A stretch of DNA of 64,000 bases from Tridacna crocea (Eukaryota; Mollusca; Bivalvia; Cardiida; Cardiidae): contig OX031070.1 in assembly GCA_943736015.1 (NCBI GenBank), positions 40,292,173-40,356,172 on the forward strand, in the 5' to 3' direction. Both the position numbers and the translations under genes were made by a program. The notes under the pieces were generated by a model that did not search any database, was not told the origin of the DNA, and worked only from the letters and a program-made list of their open reading frames with translations. Positions 20,097 to 30,849 of the stretch are shown here, in pieces; the first letter of the stretch is position 1; every line of letters starts with the position of its first letter.

Positions 20097-20530
20097 CCTA
20101 GCAAATTTTGAGTACTATAAAAAGAAAAGTGTTGTTTTATTTCACAGTTTGTACATATGGACTGCCGACAATTGATTTTTTGGGAAGCTTTGCCCTCTAA
20201 TAAAACTATTTATATTAAAATGTAGAAGGAGATTATAATCAAAACTTAAGTGCTTTTTATAGCGTTCTATACCGACGAATTTATCACAATTTATGCTGCT
20301 TGTGCGGGAAGTGTAGATCAAAATCAGACTGCACAACACGTGTAGTCTGATCTTGGACTTACATTGCCTTCTACAAGGTAACATATCCGAGTAAAACCTC
20401 CTAGAAATTAACAGAACTTTGCCTATTTTTCCTATTTGGGAGGGTGAATGGTGAACGTTGATTGATTTTTAATGTGTCTATTTAATCTTTTGTAATGTTT
20501 TCTTTTTTATATCAGCTTTTTACGTACGTG
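20097..20530. other. No gene seen; one D' hairpin
   Basis: The D' hairpin AAATCAGACTGCACAACACG / GTGTAGTCTGATCTTGG is at about 20310-20360. The remainder is unassigned. Confidence 0.45.
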
Positions 20531-20723
20531 ATTCATACAACAAGCGAGAATAAAACTTCTCTCGATATAAAATTTATTATGATTGTTTTGGGACGGTATA
20601 GATAGCGATCAGACATAATAGTCTGGTCTGAATTAACACTTTTTGCAAGTGTGCCCTGAGTCGGGCTTACACTCTTTAGGGTTAAAAAGAATATTAAATA
20701 AAGACGATTTTTATTATCATAAA

Positions 20724-20987
20724 TGGCTCGCAACACGCGAAAAGGGGCATTCGGACATTTGCGTAAAGTGTCGTCTCGGATCAGCCTGCGCATATCTGCG
20801 CAGGCTGATCCGAGACGGCACTTTACGACTAGATTAGACTTTGTGCTACAATAAACTTGTGCAAAACAGAAAATTGCATGAAAATTGAAAATGTTGTTTC
20901 GGATTAGCCTGCACGGACTGCGAAGACTGATCCGAGACGACATGTTACACAAATGTCCGAATGTTCATCCCCGTTTGTTACAGGCCA
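20724..20987. mobile_element. Family C palindromic MITE, copy 1
   Basis: Ends TGGCTCGCAACACGCGAAAA / degenerate complement ending GCCA. Two hairpins inside: TCTCGGATCAGCCTGCGC with its complement, and a second, less perfect one. Flanks ATAAA / TTTAT extend the inverted repeat. Confidence 0.85.
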
Positions 20988-21151
20988 TTTATAATCAGAA
21001 ATTGTTCATCCTACATATTTTCATAGTACCAACGTTACAAACTTTGTGCGCATTTTTGTAGATTATAATTATAGCATCTATTTTTATTAAAACATATATT
21101 GTTTATATTGATAAAAATATTTATTCTGTTATTCTTTTGTCACAGTATTAT

Positions 21152-21380
21152 TTAACACTTTACTCCATAGATACTCATTTCTACACATTGCTTGTAGGAG
21201 CCTTTGGAAAACATTGTGGCAAAAGGTGAAATTGCTTGTCACGAGCAATTTCACCTTTTGTCACAATGTTTTCTACAATATCAAAAGGTGTCATATACTC
21301 ATAAGAAACGGCTTCATCCTTGCTATTATTTTGGGTCAGTTAGAGATACCATAGAAATGCCTTATAGGGTAAAAGGTTAA
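21152..21380 (+). mobile_element. Family B TTAA MITE
   Basis: Complete: TTAACACTTTACTCCATAG to GGGTAAAAGGTTAA with hairpin GGTGAAATTGCTTGTCACG. One mismatch in the hairpin centre. Confidence 0.9.
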
Positions 21381-21404
21381 CATTGTCCACATGAGAGACG
21401 TAAA

Positions 21405-21466
21405 ACTTGGATCTGACTTGAGAAAGAAGCCTTTAGAAAACATTGTAGGAAAGGGAGAAAATGCTG
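21405..21466 (+). mobile_element. Family A left-half fragment
   Basis: GACTTGAGAAAGAAGCCTTT, AGAAAACATTGTAGGAAAGG and GAGAAAATGCTGG, then an abrupt switch to family L hairpins exactly at the palindrome centre. Confidence 0.7.
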
Positions 21467-21580
21467 GAGTCATTTCTCTACGTAGAATAATGACCCGGGT
21501 CATTTCTCTACGTAGAGAAATGATCCATGGGTCATTTTGTAGAAGAGGGTCATTTCTCTGCATTACGCCGGACGGGGTTG
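21467..21580. repeat. Family L hairpin repeats (short array)
   Basis: Repeated GTCATTTCTCTACGTAGA with its complement, ending TCTCTGCATTACGCCGG. Same module as the longer array at 35497-35872. Confidence 0.75.
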
Positions 21581-21644
21581 GCTGAATTAACATGAGAACG
21601 TGTTTAACCATATAAACTGGACTGTACAATACCGGTATAAGGCA

Positions 21645-22107
21645 ATAGATAGAGAATATTTGCTTTTTTTTTTTGGTGAAAGACTGAAATTTATTTCATC
21701 GAGTGGACACCATCGATAATATTTTCACAGTCACGAGTGAAAATATTACCGATGATGTTCACGAGACTAAATAAATTTCGATCTCTCACCGAGAAAAAAC
21801 AAATATACTATTTATTTCATGCTTTTAACCCTTTCTGGGAGGAGCTTTATCAAAATGTAGTACAGTTCTTTTCCGTTATTCCCCGTGGCGTATCCCTCCT
21901 GCATAGCAACGCATTACAATATTATGTCAAGCGCGAGAAATGTAAAATAAATTACGTCATTTTTCCATCTGGTTGATAGGTACGCGCAATTAACCTAGAC
22001 AACAAGAACATGAATATCGGTATTTTCACTGGTCGTGCCTGCGTAATATCGAAAAATATTTTCACTGCTATTTCTCGATATCCTACCGGAAAGCAAGAAA
22101 TAAAAAT
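21645..22107 (+). mobile_element. Family I element
   Basis: GGTGAAAGACTGAAATTTAT fold-back with TAATATTTTCAC arms at 21715-21745, then TTTATTTCATGCTTTTAACC to CGGAAAGCAAGAAATAAA. Matches copies at 27284, 31626 and 59503. Open frames inside are not conserved between copies. Confidence 0.8.
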
Positions 22108-22110
22108 GGA

Positions 22111-22348
22111 TTAACCACTTATCGAAAGATTCTGACTTTAATTGACCTTGAGGTGGGCGGCTTCTGAAAACATTGTTTGAAATGTATTGTGGTAAACAAC
22201 AATAATGGTTTCTTCTACGATGTTCTTTATTATCCTTTGGCGGACAGATTTCATTTTTCATTTTTTTGACATTTAATTTGTCGCTTGCAAATGTATTTTT
22301 TTTTTAAATTTTGACGTAACTAAAATTTTTTGTTTGGTTGAGAGTTAA
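22111..22348 (+). mobile_element. Degenerate family A MITE
   Basis: TTAA at both ends, CCACTTATCGAAAGATTC left arm, GTCGCTTGCAAATG right arm. The central hairpin has decayed beyond pairing. Confidence 0.65.
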
Positions 22349-22431
22349 TTGTGTGGAACAAAACTCATTCGAGCAAAGCTATTGAAAACGTCATCAATTA
22401 ACATTTTCTATGCGAATTCGTCCATAACAGG

Positions 22432-22516
22432 ATATCGTCGGTTTACTTCCAAAACCTCGTAACTACAGCTTGTAACAAGCTGTAGTTACGAGGTTTTGGA
22501 AGTAAACCGACGATAT
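22432..22516. repeat. Family K perfect palindrome, copy 1
   Basis: About 40-bp perfect arms around TAA: ATCGTCGGTTTACTTCC, AAAACCTCGTAACTACAGC and the complement. A near copy is at 32315-32395. Confidence 0.92.
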
Positions 22517-22639
22517 ATGTTTTAGGTCGCCATAACAAGATGAAATCGAGTTGGTTATTTGGCGTTTGAGCCGTTCGAAAACAATATTTCAAATAATGCC
22601 ATGCAGTCGATGCTCCCATCCATAAACAACAACGGCTAG

Positions 22640-22810
22640 TCACCAGCCTCAGCAGCTGAAGTAGTAGACCATTGGACATTGTGAACGCTAGATCTCTGGT
22701 TACCTGGGCGTGTTGGTTCGATCCCCACAGACGACCACCTAAAATTACTAAAGTTTCTCTCGGATATTTAACTGAGGTCCAGTGTGACGGTACTATATAC
22801 ATTGCGTCTT
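22640..22810 (+). repeat. tRNA-derived SINE candidate
   Basis: TAGTAGACCATTGGACATTG (A-box-like region) and GTTGGTTCGATCCCCACAG (B-box-like) are spaced as in a tRNA, followed by CTAAAATTACTAAAG and ACTGAGGTCC. The arms do not form a full cloverleaf. Confidence 0.5.
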
Positions 22811-22858
22811 GTATCTTGCACTATTCTTGTAACTATAACCTACAGTTGTTTTTTTTTT

Positions 22859-22920
22859 GGGGGGGGGGGATGGCGGGGGGGATGGTGGGGGGGGGATGGG
22901 GGGGGGGGGGTTGGGGGGGA
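22859..22920 (+). repeat. G-rich low-complexity run
   Basis: Many G-runs of 4-14 bases broken by AT; G-quadruplex-forming potential. Glycine-rich frames here are artefacts. Confidence 0.9.
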
Positions 22921-22966
22921 GAAATCTTTGACTACGTCGGTAAACGCATTATCTCCCTCTAGATGG

Positions 22967-23296
22967 CATTCCACAAATACTCATCTATCTAATTTGGGCA
23001 TCCTTTGTACACAGGACCGGACCACATTTCTACGCGACAATCATTACTTTGAAATTCAAACTAAAATAAACGTTTACCCAATAAAACGCTACCTGGTGCG
23101 ATTTACTCAGCTAAGATCAGCAATTTAGAGAAATCTGGAGCTAAAACAGGCTTGCTTTTTCCTCAAACGTATTGATGAAATTCATTTTCTCAATTGCTAC
23201 TTTATTATAGCGCGTAATATTACAGTCTCCCCGATATCGGGGAGAGTAATGCGTCATATAAGACGGGTCGAATCTTCGAAGAATATGACATGCGCC
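22967..23296 (-). repeat. Dispersed ~330-bp repeat (pair with 61434-61762)
   Basis: Inverse of 61434-61762: TTTGGGCATCCT, ACCGGACCACATTTC, TAAAATAAACGTTTACC, TTTAGAGAAATCTGGAGC, CTCCCCGATATCGG, TTCGAAGAATATGACATGCG. A third fragment is at 29391-29445. Class unknown. Confidence 0.75.
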
Positions 23297-23691
23297 ATCT
23301 TCGCAAGCCAAGGCTGACGATTCACTACGCTACTCTACCCTTGGCGGATCGAGCTTCATTTTTACATTCCCCCTTTTTCATTGGATGCAGCCAGCTCTAG
23401 CTGCAACGAATGAAATCGCTCGTAGCATTTCATCTTTGATAAAAATAGAACAAGGTCTCTATCTTTCGAATAAAAGGTAAAACATGGAAATCCACGTGGA
23501 TGTCTGCTTATCGCTTCATGTGTATTCGTAAGCGGTTTGTAAAACGACATTTCATTTGCTTTTAGAAACATGATGTAAAGGGGAATAATAATCAGCATCC
23601 AATAGAGGGCGCATCGCAGGAATCTCGAAATCAGGCTCAATCAGCCAAGGTAAGATCCACGTAGTGATTGTAACCTTGGCTCGCGAAGATG
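23296..23691 (-). mobile_element. Family H MITE, copy 3
   Basis: Ends CATCTTCGCAAGCCAAGG / CTTGGCTCGCGAAGATG; inverse of copies at 429 and 7561. No 9-bp duplication is visible, so the flank has changed or the insertion boundary recombined with the repeat at its left. Confidence 0.85.
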
Positions 23692-23998
23692 CATTTTATC
23701 TAGCGACTGGAAAAGTTTTACGTAGGCGTATCAATCAATATGTAAGCACTTGAAAGAGAAACCTTTACTTATAGAAATAGGCGATGTAGAATGTAAAGAC
23801 ACGGCCTATGAAACTGAAATTAAAGCTGCTTGCAAACTTTACTCGAATTACCCATTACCTGCTAAACACGACTCATTGATCTGTGGCCTTTTTACTTTTG
23901 GTTTCATGACCTAAGGAGTTTTCGGGGTTTTTTTTTATTTATCTAGCCGTGTCTAAATCCTTTCTGGCATTTTTTACATGTGGTTGATGACAGGGCTA
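23692..23998. other. No gene or repeat recognised
   Basis: AT-rich spacer with a T-run near 23931. Nothing interpretable. Confidence 0.4.
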
Positions 23999-24548
23999 TT
24001 AAAGGTGGATATTTAGATTTTTCGCATCGCACCAAATTAAAAAATGTATATATCACTGAAATTAATATGAAAAAATAATACAAATCATCAATAATTTAGA
24101 ATCATAGAATAACAAAAATGATTTTTTTTCGATGGTATTCCCTTAAAAGGCTACGTAGCCTCTTTAGATATTTTTAGATTTCGCGCCAAAAATCAAAAAC
24201 GCATTGTGGGAATGTCAAGTGGCTGGCACATGACTTGTGACGCTTAAATTCCATAACAGAACAACCATGTATTTTTTTCCATAATGTCTCATTCGGACAC
24301 TATGTTTGAAGCTTCGTCTGTGTATTTCCGGCATGTAAATGGGCGAGTTGCTTATCATGTAAAAATGGACCGTGTTTCCCATCGCTGTCGACCTGGGCCA
24401 TAGTAAATCTCTAATTTCTCTTGTTCTCGGATTGTTTTCGACTACTCGGGTTTTATGAATGAAAATTAAAGGCTTTGGGAGTATAAGGGTGATAGTTTTT
24501 GTATTTTGTGTAAAATTTTCGTCCCAAAGTCTGAAGGGCCACCTTTAA
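23999..24548 (-). mobile_element. Family E TTAA MITE, copy 3
   Basis: TTAAAGGTGGATATTTAG to GGGCCACCTTTAA, 550 bp, highly similar to the copy at 3994. Confidence 0.87.
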
Positions 24549-24572
24549 AGCTGCTTGCAAACTTTACTTGAT

Positions 24573-24783
24573 TAACCCTTTAGCTACTAAGCGCGACTGA
24601 CTGACCTTTTGCGGACAATGTAGCTCAAGATCAGACTGCAGGGAACGTGCAGTCTGATCTGATCTTGGATCTACACTGTCCGATGAGGAGATATTTTGCT
24701 CCAAAGATGAATTTGAAGTAATATTTTTTAGGCTGTAACTATTCGCTTGAAAGTTTCATTTATCTGGCAGGAGAAGTTTTAAT
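24573..24783 (+). mobile_element. Family D' TTAA element
   Basis: TTAACCCTTTAGCTACTAAG, AAGATCAGACTGCAGGGAAC, GTGCAGTCTGATCTGATC (a 5-bp slippage duplication in this arm) and CACTGTCCGATGAGGAG. The right end has decayed. Confidence 0.75.
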
Positions 24784-24807
24784 GGATAGAGAGGTTATTC
24801 ATATTAA

Positions 24808-25072
24808 TGGCTTACAACTCATGAAAAGGGGCTTTCGGGCATTTGCGTAAAGTGTCGTCTCGGATCAGCCTGCGCAGTCCGCGCAGGCTAATCCGAGACG
24901 GCACTTCACGACTGCATTAGATTTTGTGCTACAGTAGACTTGCACAAGACAGAAAATTGCATAAAAACGGAAAGTGTGGTTTCGGATTAGCCTGTGCGGA
25001 CTGCGCAGAGGCTGATTCGAGACGACACTTTACGCAAATTTCCGAATGCCCCTTTTCGCGTGTTGCGAGCCA
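24808..25072. mobile_element. Family C palindromic MITE, copy 2
   Basis: TGGCTTACAACTCATGAAAA to CGCGTGTTGCGAGCCA with two internal hairpins (CGTCTCGGATCAGCCTGC and GTTTCGGATTAGCCTG types). Confidence 0.87.
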
Positions 25073-25487
25073 TTTACTATATGTTCAAAATGGCACTTAC
25101 TCTGATCCTGGTATAGGTGAGAATGGGTTAACTTAATGAGACCAAAGATCAGCTTCAGCCTCCCGTTGTCTTGCAGTCTGATCTTGATCCACATGTGTAC
25201 CATTAAATGAAATTATCGAGTATTCTTTTTTCGTTTATTATAGAAATATTGCTTTGTTTCGAAAGCCTGTAGTCGTTTAAATCTTAGTAGTTTCTTTAGA
25301 TATTCATTATGAATCATCAGATAAATTATGATAATAAGTTATTAATTAGAATTTGAAAAAGAATCGACTTTACTCATAGGTACACTTAAATGTCATTTTA
25401 TGAAAATTGCGCGTTCCTCAAGTTAACATTCTTATGCAAATGTCACTTTTCAAAATTATTAACAAGAATCTGTGTTCTTGTTTTCTA
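25073..25487. other. No gene seen; D' trace
   Basis: AGATCAGCTTCAGCCTCCCG / TGCAGTCTGATCTTGATCC at 25145-25190 is a decayed D' hairpin. The rest is unassigned. Confidence 0.4.
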
Positions 25488-25731
25488 GTGAGAGAGGGAG
25501 AGAGAGAGAGAGAGAGGCAGACAGACAGACAGATAAAGACAGAGAGATACAGACAGAGAGAGAGAGAGATACAGACAAAGACATAGACACAGAGAGACAG
25601 ATGGACGTACGTACGTACGTACGTACGGACGGACGGACAAACAGACAGGCAGACAGAAAAAATAAGACAGACAAACAGATAGACAAATAGACAGAGACAG
25701 AGGGAAGCAGAGGGAAGACAGTGTGTGTGTT
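25488..25731 (+). repeat. Compound GA / GACA / TACG microsatellite
   Basis: GA runs pass into (GACA)n and a pure (GTAC)n/(GGAC)n section at 25605-25638. Open frames on both strands are repeat artefacts. Confidence 0.95.
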
Positions 25732-25929
25732 GAACGTACCAGTATTTTAAAGATAAAAATGCATAAACGTACGAATTTGCCTTTTTAATGCTATTTTATG
25801 GTTGACAATGGTGACATATTGATTTCCAGAAGGATTACGGTATCATTCACATCATAGTCAGAAGGTTTAGAAAAAAACCATGATTTGCAAAAAAAGGATT
25901 TAAACATGTTTACACAGGAATTAAAGCTC

Positions 25930-26045
25930 TGTATAAAAGGGCCTAACGTATCTGCAAAAAGTATCGATTCATATCAGTCTGCACATTCAGCACAGGCTGA
26001 ACTGTGTGGGACTTTTTTGGTATCGATCAATTTTCCGCATGCCTA
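25930..26045 (+). mobile_element. Family D element, partial
   Basis: AAAGCTCTGTATAAAAGGGC, GTATCTGCAAAAAGTATCGA and CACAGGCTGAACTG resemble the left half of the copy at 34709. Confidence 0.55.
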
Positions 26046-26115
26046 GGACCATTCTACATGGATCGTGGAAATGTATTTGAATCCCCCCTTCCTTCCCTCA
26101 TCCTTTCGTTAGGGC

Positions 26116-26338
26116 CCGTATTCACCAACCATATTCTTAAGAACGTTCTTTTTGTCTTATTCTCCTGAGTTTTCTACATTTGTAAGTAACACAACTTCTG
26201 ATTGGCTATACCGAATCTACATTTGTAAGTAACACAACTTCTGATTGGCTAAACCGAATGGTTTAGCCAATCAGAAGTTGTGTTACTTGGAGAATAAGTC
26301 TAAGAATATTCTCAAGAATAGTTGGTGAATACGAGCCC
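26116..26338. mobile_element. Family J element with internal 45-bp duplication
   Basis: The unit CTACATTTGTAAGTAACAC...TTGGCTAWACCGAAT occurs twice in tandem on the left arm and once on the right, so the palindrome is asymmetric. Ends read CGTATTCACCAACC / GTTGGTGAATACG. Confidence 0.85.
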
Positions 26339-27032
26339 GGAGTATCGTTCATAATATTTAACAAAAAGACGCTAATGTTTTGTAAATGTCGACCTATATG
26401 TGAGACAGTTTTTATGTTGACGAAAGCTCGTCAGTAGCTCTAAGGTATGATCAAACTGCATGATAAACGATAAACAAGACATACCTCGTTATGGAGATAG
26501 GATCAAAAAGCCACGGTGACATTTCAATTTTGTACATAAACCTGCTTAGTTTTTACCCAACCCTTCTCTCTTAAAATGGTTTACACGTATTTATACGCAT
26601 ATAAGCATTTTTTTCATTTATCCCGATGATCCTTTCGCGATGACTATTAGCAATAAACATAAAAGGTATTATTATACTGCAAAAAAATTAATGATCTGAT
26701 TGGTTAACATGCTGGAAACATATACATTATGTACCCTGGCAAAAACCACGTAATGCCAGTTTCCCTTTTTAGTGGCCCGCAAAGAGCACTACACGTGCAA
26801 CACAACATCCGAGATGGCGGAGTCGATCGATCACCAGACTGCACGTAATTATATGCACCAAACTGCACGTTTCCGTGAAGTCAGTTTCCGGTGACGTCAG
26901 TTTTCATTGAAATGGGGCACTCAGAAAGGAATTTCTATTTCGTCAGCATACGAGTCGATTCACGAGATTATTATACAGAAAAATTTCGCTTGACGCGCTT
27001 TGAAAGGGTAAAACTTTGCAGTATAATAAATT
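26339..27032. other. No gene recognised
   Basis: About 690 bp without a matching repeat. CGAGATGGCGGAGTCGATCG at 26811 is GC-richer, but no frame could be supported. Confidence 0.4.
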
Positions 27033-27176
27033 CGTTGTACGATAAGGTGACAGGGGACTTGGAAACTTGTTCATGGGTGTGTCGAATCATGTCGCCACCC
27101 CGCCTTCGGCTCGGGTTGACATAATTCCCCACAGCCGTGAACAAGTTTCCAAGTCCCCTGCCACCTGACCGTACAA
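27033..27176. repeat. Inverted repeat, arms ~45 bp
   Basis: AGGGGACTTGGAAACTTGTT and its complement enclose a ~50-bp GC-rich loop that itself pairs (GCCTTCGGC). No second copy in the window. Confidence 0.8.
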
Positions 27177-27283
27177 CTAATAATATGCTTGACACTCCAC
27201 ATACACAAATAGGCAACTCTCAACCTCCAAATAGAATTCAATACTTATCCAAGCTGACAAGATTGGAATACAACAAATAAGAT

Positions 27284-27750
27284 ATAGAGGGTATTTGTTT
27301 TTTTTTTCGGTGAAAGATCGAAATTTATTTCATCGAGTGGACACCATCGGTAATATTTTCACGAGTGGCGCAGCCACTCGTGAAAATATTACCGATGGTG
27401 TTCACGAGATGAAATAAATTTCGATCTTTCACCCGAAAAAAACAAATATTCTATTTATTTCATGCCTTTAACACTTTCTCGGAGGAGCTTTTTCAAAGTC
27501 CAGTACAGTTTTTTTTTTCCGTTATTCCCCGTGGCGTACCCCTCCTGCATAGCAACGCATTACAATATTTCGTCAAGCGCGAGAAATGTAAGGTATATGA
27601 CGTCATATTTCCTCTCTGGTTGTGAGACACGCGCTATTTGCCGAGGCAACAAGAACGTGAAAATCGGTATTTTCATTGGTGGTACCAGTGTAAGATCGAA
27701 AAATATTTTCACTGCTATTTCTCGATATCCTACCGGAAAGCATGAAATAA
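27284..27750 (+). mobile_element. Family I element
   Basis: The best-preserved fold-back of the family: GGTGAAAGATCGAAATTTAT, ACGAGTGGCGCAGCCACTCG centre, and complement with one extra C. The second module follows, ending CGGAAAGCATGAAATAA. Confidence 0.85.
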
Positions 27751-28109
27751 GTGGAATTAAACTGTTCAAGGGAAGTGCACAGTCTTGGAAAAGGGTAGAA
27801 TGCGTGGTATCAGCAAATTGGTCTTGAATTTCAGAAGCTAGCTAAAGTCCTGGCTGGAAGGATATTCTAAAAGCTCTCGCTGGAAATGAATCATTTGGTC
27901 ATTTGGTCTTCTGTATTGTCATGGACAGGAATAAATGTCTGTTATATGAACTTTATTTGCTCTCTGTTAAAAAACTGTCCTGCCTATGTTTTGAAAATCC
28001 TGTTTTCTAGATGGAGAAGGCGGGGTGGGGGTGGAGTGAATTCCCCTCATTTTCAGTTTCTAGAATAGATACTTCATTGTAGTTAAACAGGCAAATTGTT
28101 TTTAGGACA
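27751..28109. other. No gene recognised
   Basis: A short open frame (27886-28068) has no recognised similarity. A purine-rich block lies near 28010-28035. Confidence 0.4.
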
Positions 28110-28291
28110 AAAGCATAATTTTATACAATGTTTTTCCAATAGGAATTTCTAAATGTAAAAGTAACAGAACTTCTAATTGGCTAAACCGAATGGTTTAGCC
28201 AATCAGAAGTTCTGTTACTTTCACAATGGCAAAACTTTGAAGACTAAGACTAAGAATGTTCTTAAGAATATTTGGTGAATACGGGCCCAGG
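28110..28291. mobile_element. Family J element
   Basis: Centre TTGGCTAAACCGAATGG with AAGTTCTGTTACTTT arms. The left outer arm is decayed; the right end reads GAATATTTGGTGAATACGGG. Confidence 0.8.
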
Positions 28292-28643
28292 ACTTTACTT
28301 GAATATCTTAAGGGAAAAACATAAATAGGTCATAAGTTTTGAGTGCATTAATATGTCATGGCTCAAGTGGCACAAGCGTGGTCCAAATTTGGCCCAAGGT
28401 CTGGCTCAGCAATCTTTTAAGATGGGGCTAGCCCTGCTTTTTCTACCTTGCCTACTATCTCTATGACTGGTGCCATATTCGATTGATCGTTTACAAGTGC
28501 TTTGAATTTAGAAGAATCCAAAGATTCTTGAATTGGTAAAGGGAAATTGCATCAGACTTTCTCCCTATGGGAAAATGTAACATTCTTTACAGTATTTTCT
28601 ATCCATATAGAATATCACAGCCTGTACAAAATTTTGCAATTAA
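28292..28643. other. No gene seen; A remnant
   Basis: GATCGTTTACAAGTGCTTTG and ATTGGTAAAGGGAAATTG near 28485-28550 look like a decayed family A right arm. Confidence 0.4.
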
Positions 28644-28874
28644 TTAACCCTTTCCCAAACAATCCCTGGTTTTTTACGGGTCTGGAATAGTAGTCTTTTG
28701 AAAACATTGTTGGAAAAGGAGAAAATGCTGGTAACCAGCATTTTCTCCTTTTCCCACAATGTTTTCTACCGTATCATAGACAGAAATCATCTTTTTCAGC
28801 AAGAGTTGAATTGTCGTCTGCAAATGCTTTCAATTTGGTCTAGTCCAAGAGTCTGTCGTTTGGGAAAGGATTAA
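28644..28874 (+). mobile_element. Family A TTAA MITE (CCCTTTCCC subtype)
   Basis: Complete and close to the copy at 8453. One hairpin mismatch (TTGTTGGAAAAGG against CCTTTTCCCACAA). Confidence 0.9.
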
Positions 28875-29454
28875 TATCCGCACACCACATATAAAAGTTA
28901 CGGTCATGGAGTGCATTCCTTGTAAAATAGAGATTATGTAAATTGCCGTGCACAGAACTTCAGATTATGATTTTCATTTTACTCTTTCTACATCAGTTTC
29001 AGAAATTCTGTTTTTTTTTTCAAGCTCTCAAAAATAGATATCCACTGCTATTGAAGACAATTATTGTCATGCGTTAGAGATAGATGGTAGACAATGTAGA
29101 TCCAAGGTCAGACCGCACGTTTTGTGCAGTCTTACCTTGTTCTAAGCAGTCCGCAAAAACGTCCTTGAGTCGTCACTGAAAATGAAAGAGTGACGGAAAT
29201 TAAAAGAAATCGATTTCCGAACTAATTCACATGCTGCTTGCAACAGCTAAAAACAATGTGGAACAGAGGTATCGATGTTACAGTCGCTCGTTTTCCCACG
29301 ATGTTTTCAAAATGAATACTTCCCTTTCTATATATAAGAAATCATTTTTGTTAATTCTTACCTTTGTCTTTTTGACCTGTTTCGCATTGTCTGCGCATGT
29401 CATATTCTTCGAAGATTCGACCTGTCTTACATGACGCATCACTCACCTCCCCAA
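28875..29454. other. No gene seen; D' hairpin and shared 55-bp block
   Basis: A D' hairpin lies at 29093-29160 (AGGTCAGACCGCACGTTTTG). 29391-29445 (GCGCATGTCATATTCTTCG, GATTCGACCTGTCTTACATG) matches the dispersed repeat at 61434. Confidence 0.5.
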
Positions 29455-29610
29455 TGTCTGGGAAAAGTAGGTAACCCGTATTTTTTCCTTTTCTTAAATT
29501 GTTTTCTTTTCTTTTCACAGACTAATTCCATCATGTGAGTATTAACTGAACTGTCATCTGTGAAAGTTTAGATTTTGACAAAGTAAAATATGTGTCGTTT
29601 ACTAGAATTA
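29455..29610 (+). mobile_element. Degenerate family A remnant
   Basis: GGGAAAAGTAGGTAACCCGT, TTCCTTTTCTTAAATTGTTT and TGTGTCGTTTACTAGAATT follow the right part of an A copy. Confidence 0.4.
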
Positions 29611-29639
29611 CAATTTAGAGTTAGAATTGATGTTTTTGG

Positions 29640-29720
29640 TATAAGGACTCCTCTGTGTGGGAAGGAGGTATTGCTCGATGTGAGCAATTTCTCCTTCCCA
29701 TACATTGATTGTGGTGAACA
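29640..29720. repeat. Short hairpin, A'-like
   Basis: GTGGGAAGGAGGTATTGCTC and GAGCAATTTCTCCTTCCCA resemble a shortened A'/B hairpin. The outer arms are absent. Confidence 0.45.
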
Positions 29721-30158
29721 GTTCAGAAGTAGCTCTACCTGTGTTAATGTTTAAATCATTGTAAGTCATAAAAAAAATAATAAAATAAATAAAAATTAAA
29801 AAAAATAATAATAATAATGGGTTTACCATAAAATGGGGTTTTGAGTAGAGATTACGGGGGATTAGGTTGTGTGAATTGAGGAAATAAAGATAAAATGAAA
29901 TCGGTATTTTGTCCTTAACAAAATAAGGCTTTACGATTCAAACTATTTGTCGTTTTAGTCCTGTTTCATTTGTGGTCAGAAAAGTAATTTTAAAATGAAC
30001 AATATATAAATGTCTGTTGGTTGGTAAAGATATAAGTAGACACATGTAGATGCAGGTATAAATTTCCGCTAACATAATCAATCAAGGTGCACAGACTGAT
30101 CTTTGAAAACAATTTGCATACATTAACTCGTTCCTTCATCAGTGGAAAATAGGAGAAT
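29721..30158. other. No gene seen; AT microsatellite
   Basis: ATAA/AAT low-complexity at 29768-29818. The rest is unassigned. Confidence 0.45.
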
Positions 30159-30387
30159 TTGACTGTTTACCACACACTCCCGACTTTTAACAACCTTGAA
30201 AGAAAAGCCTTTTGAAAACATTGAAGGAAAAGGAAAAAAATGCTGGTAAACAGCATTTTCTCCTTTTCCCACAATGCTTACTACCCGATCAGAGAGAAAA
30301 ATCACAAATGTAGCAACATTTAATTTTCGTCTGCACATGCTTTCAATTTGGACCAGTCTAAAATTTCGTTGTTTGGTAAAGGGTTAA
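30159..30387 (+). mobile_element. Family A MITE
   Basis: Left TTAA lost (TTGACTGTTTACCACACA), right TTAA present. Hairpin slightly decayed (GGTAAACAGC). Confidence 0.85.
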
Positions 30388-30428
30388 AGACATCGATATA
30401 AACGCAGCTCAAATGACAGTGTTTTTCC

Positions 30429-30657
30429 TTCATCCCATTACCACACAATCCTTACTTTTGACAACCCTAAGAAAGAAGCCTTTAGAAAACATAATGGGAA
30501 AAGGAGAAAATGCTGGTAACCAGCATTTTCTCCTTTTCCAACAATGTTTTCTACCCTTCACGAAACAAATTTCGAATTTTCAGTCACTTTTATTTTGTCG
30601 TCTGCAAATGGTTTCGATTTGGACAAATCTAAAATATTGTTGTTTGGTATTGAGTAA
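30429..30657 (+). mobile_element. Family A MITE, both TTAA sites mutated
   Basis: TTCATCCCATTACCACACAA and GTTTGGTATTGAGTAAAC ends. Hairpin AACATAATGGGAAAAGG against CCTTTTCCAACAATGTT. Confidence 0.85.
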
Positions 30658-30669
30658 ACGGATTATCAT

Positions 30670-30812
30670 GCCTTAGCCAGTCAATTCCAACTTTAAACGA
30701 CCATCAGAAAAACGATCTTGAAAATATAGTTGGAAAAGAATAAAATGCTGATCACTAGTATTTTCTCGTTTTTCCCACATTGATTTTAAAAGTTGTTTTT
30801 CTCAATAAAAGA
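30670..30812 (+). mobile_element. Degenerate family A fragment
   Basis: CCAGTCAATTCCAACTTTAA, GAAAATATAGTTGGAAAAGA and AATGCTGATCACTAGTATT. The right arm is absent. Confidence 0.55.
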
Positions 30813-30849
30813 TTTGATTTAAATGGACAATATTCGTATAAAATAACTG

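Noticed and set aside
20533-20952. 139-codon minus frame
   Set aside because: Lies across a family C MITE; the recurring SSRISLR-type peptide in other C copies is the translated hairpin.
25459-25690. Ser/Leu-rich and Asp/Arg-rich frames on both strands
   Set aside because: Compound microsatellite.
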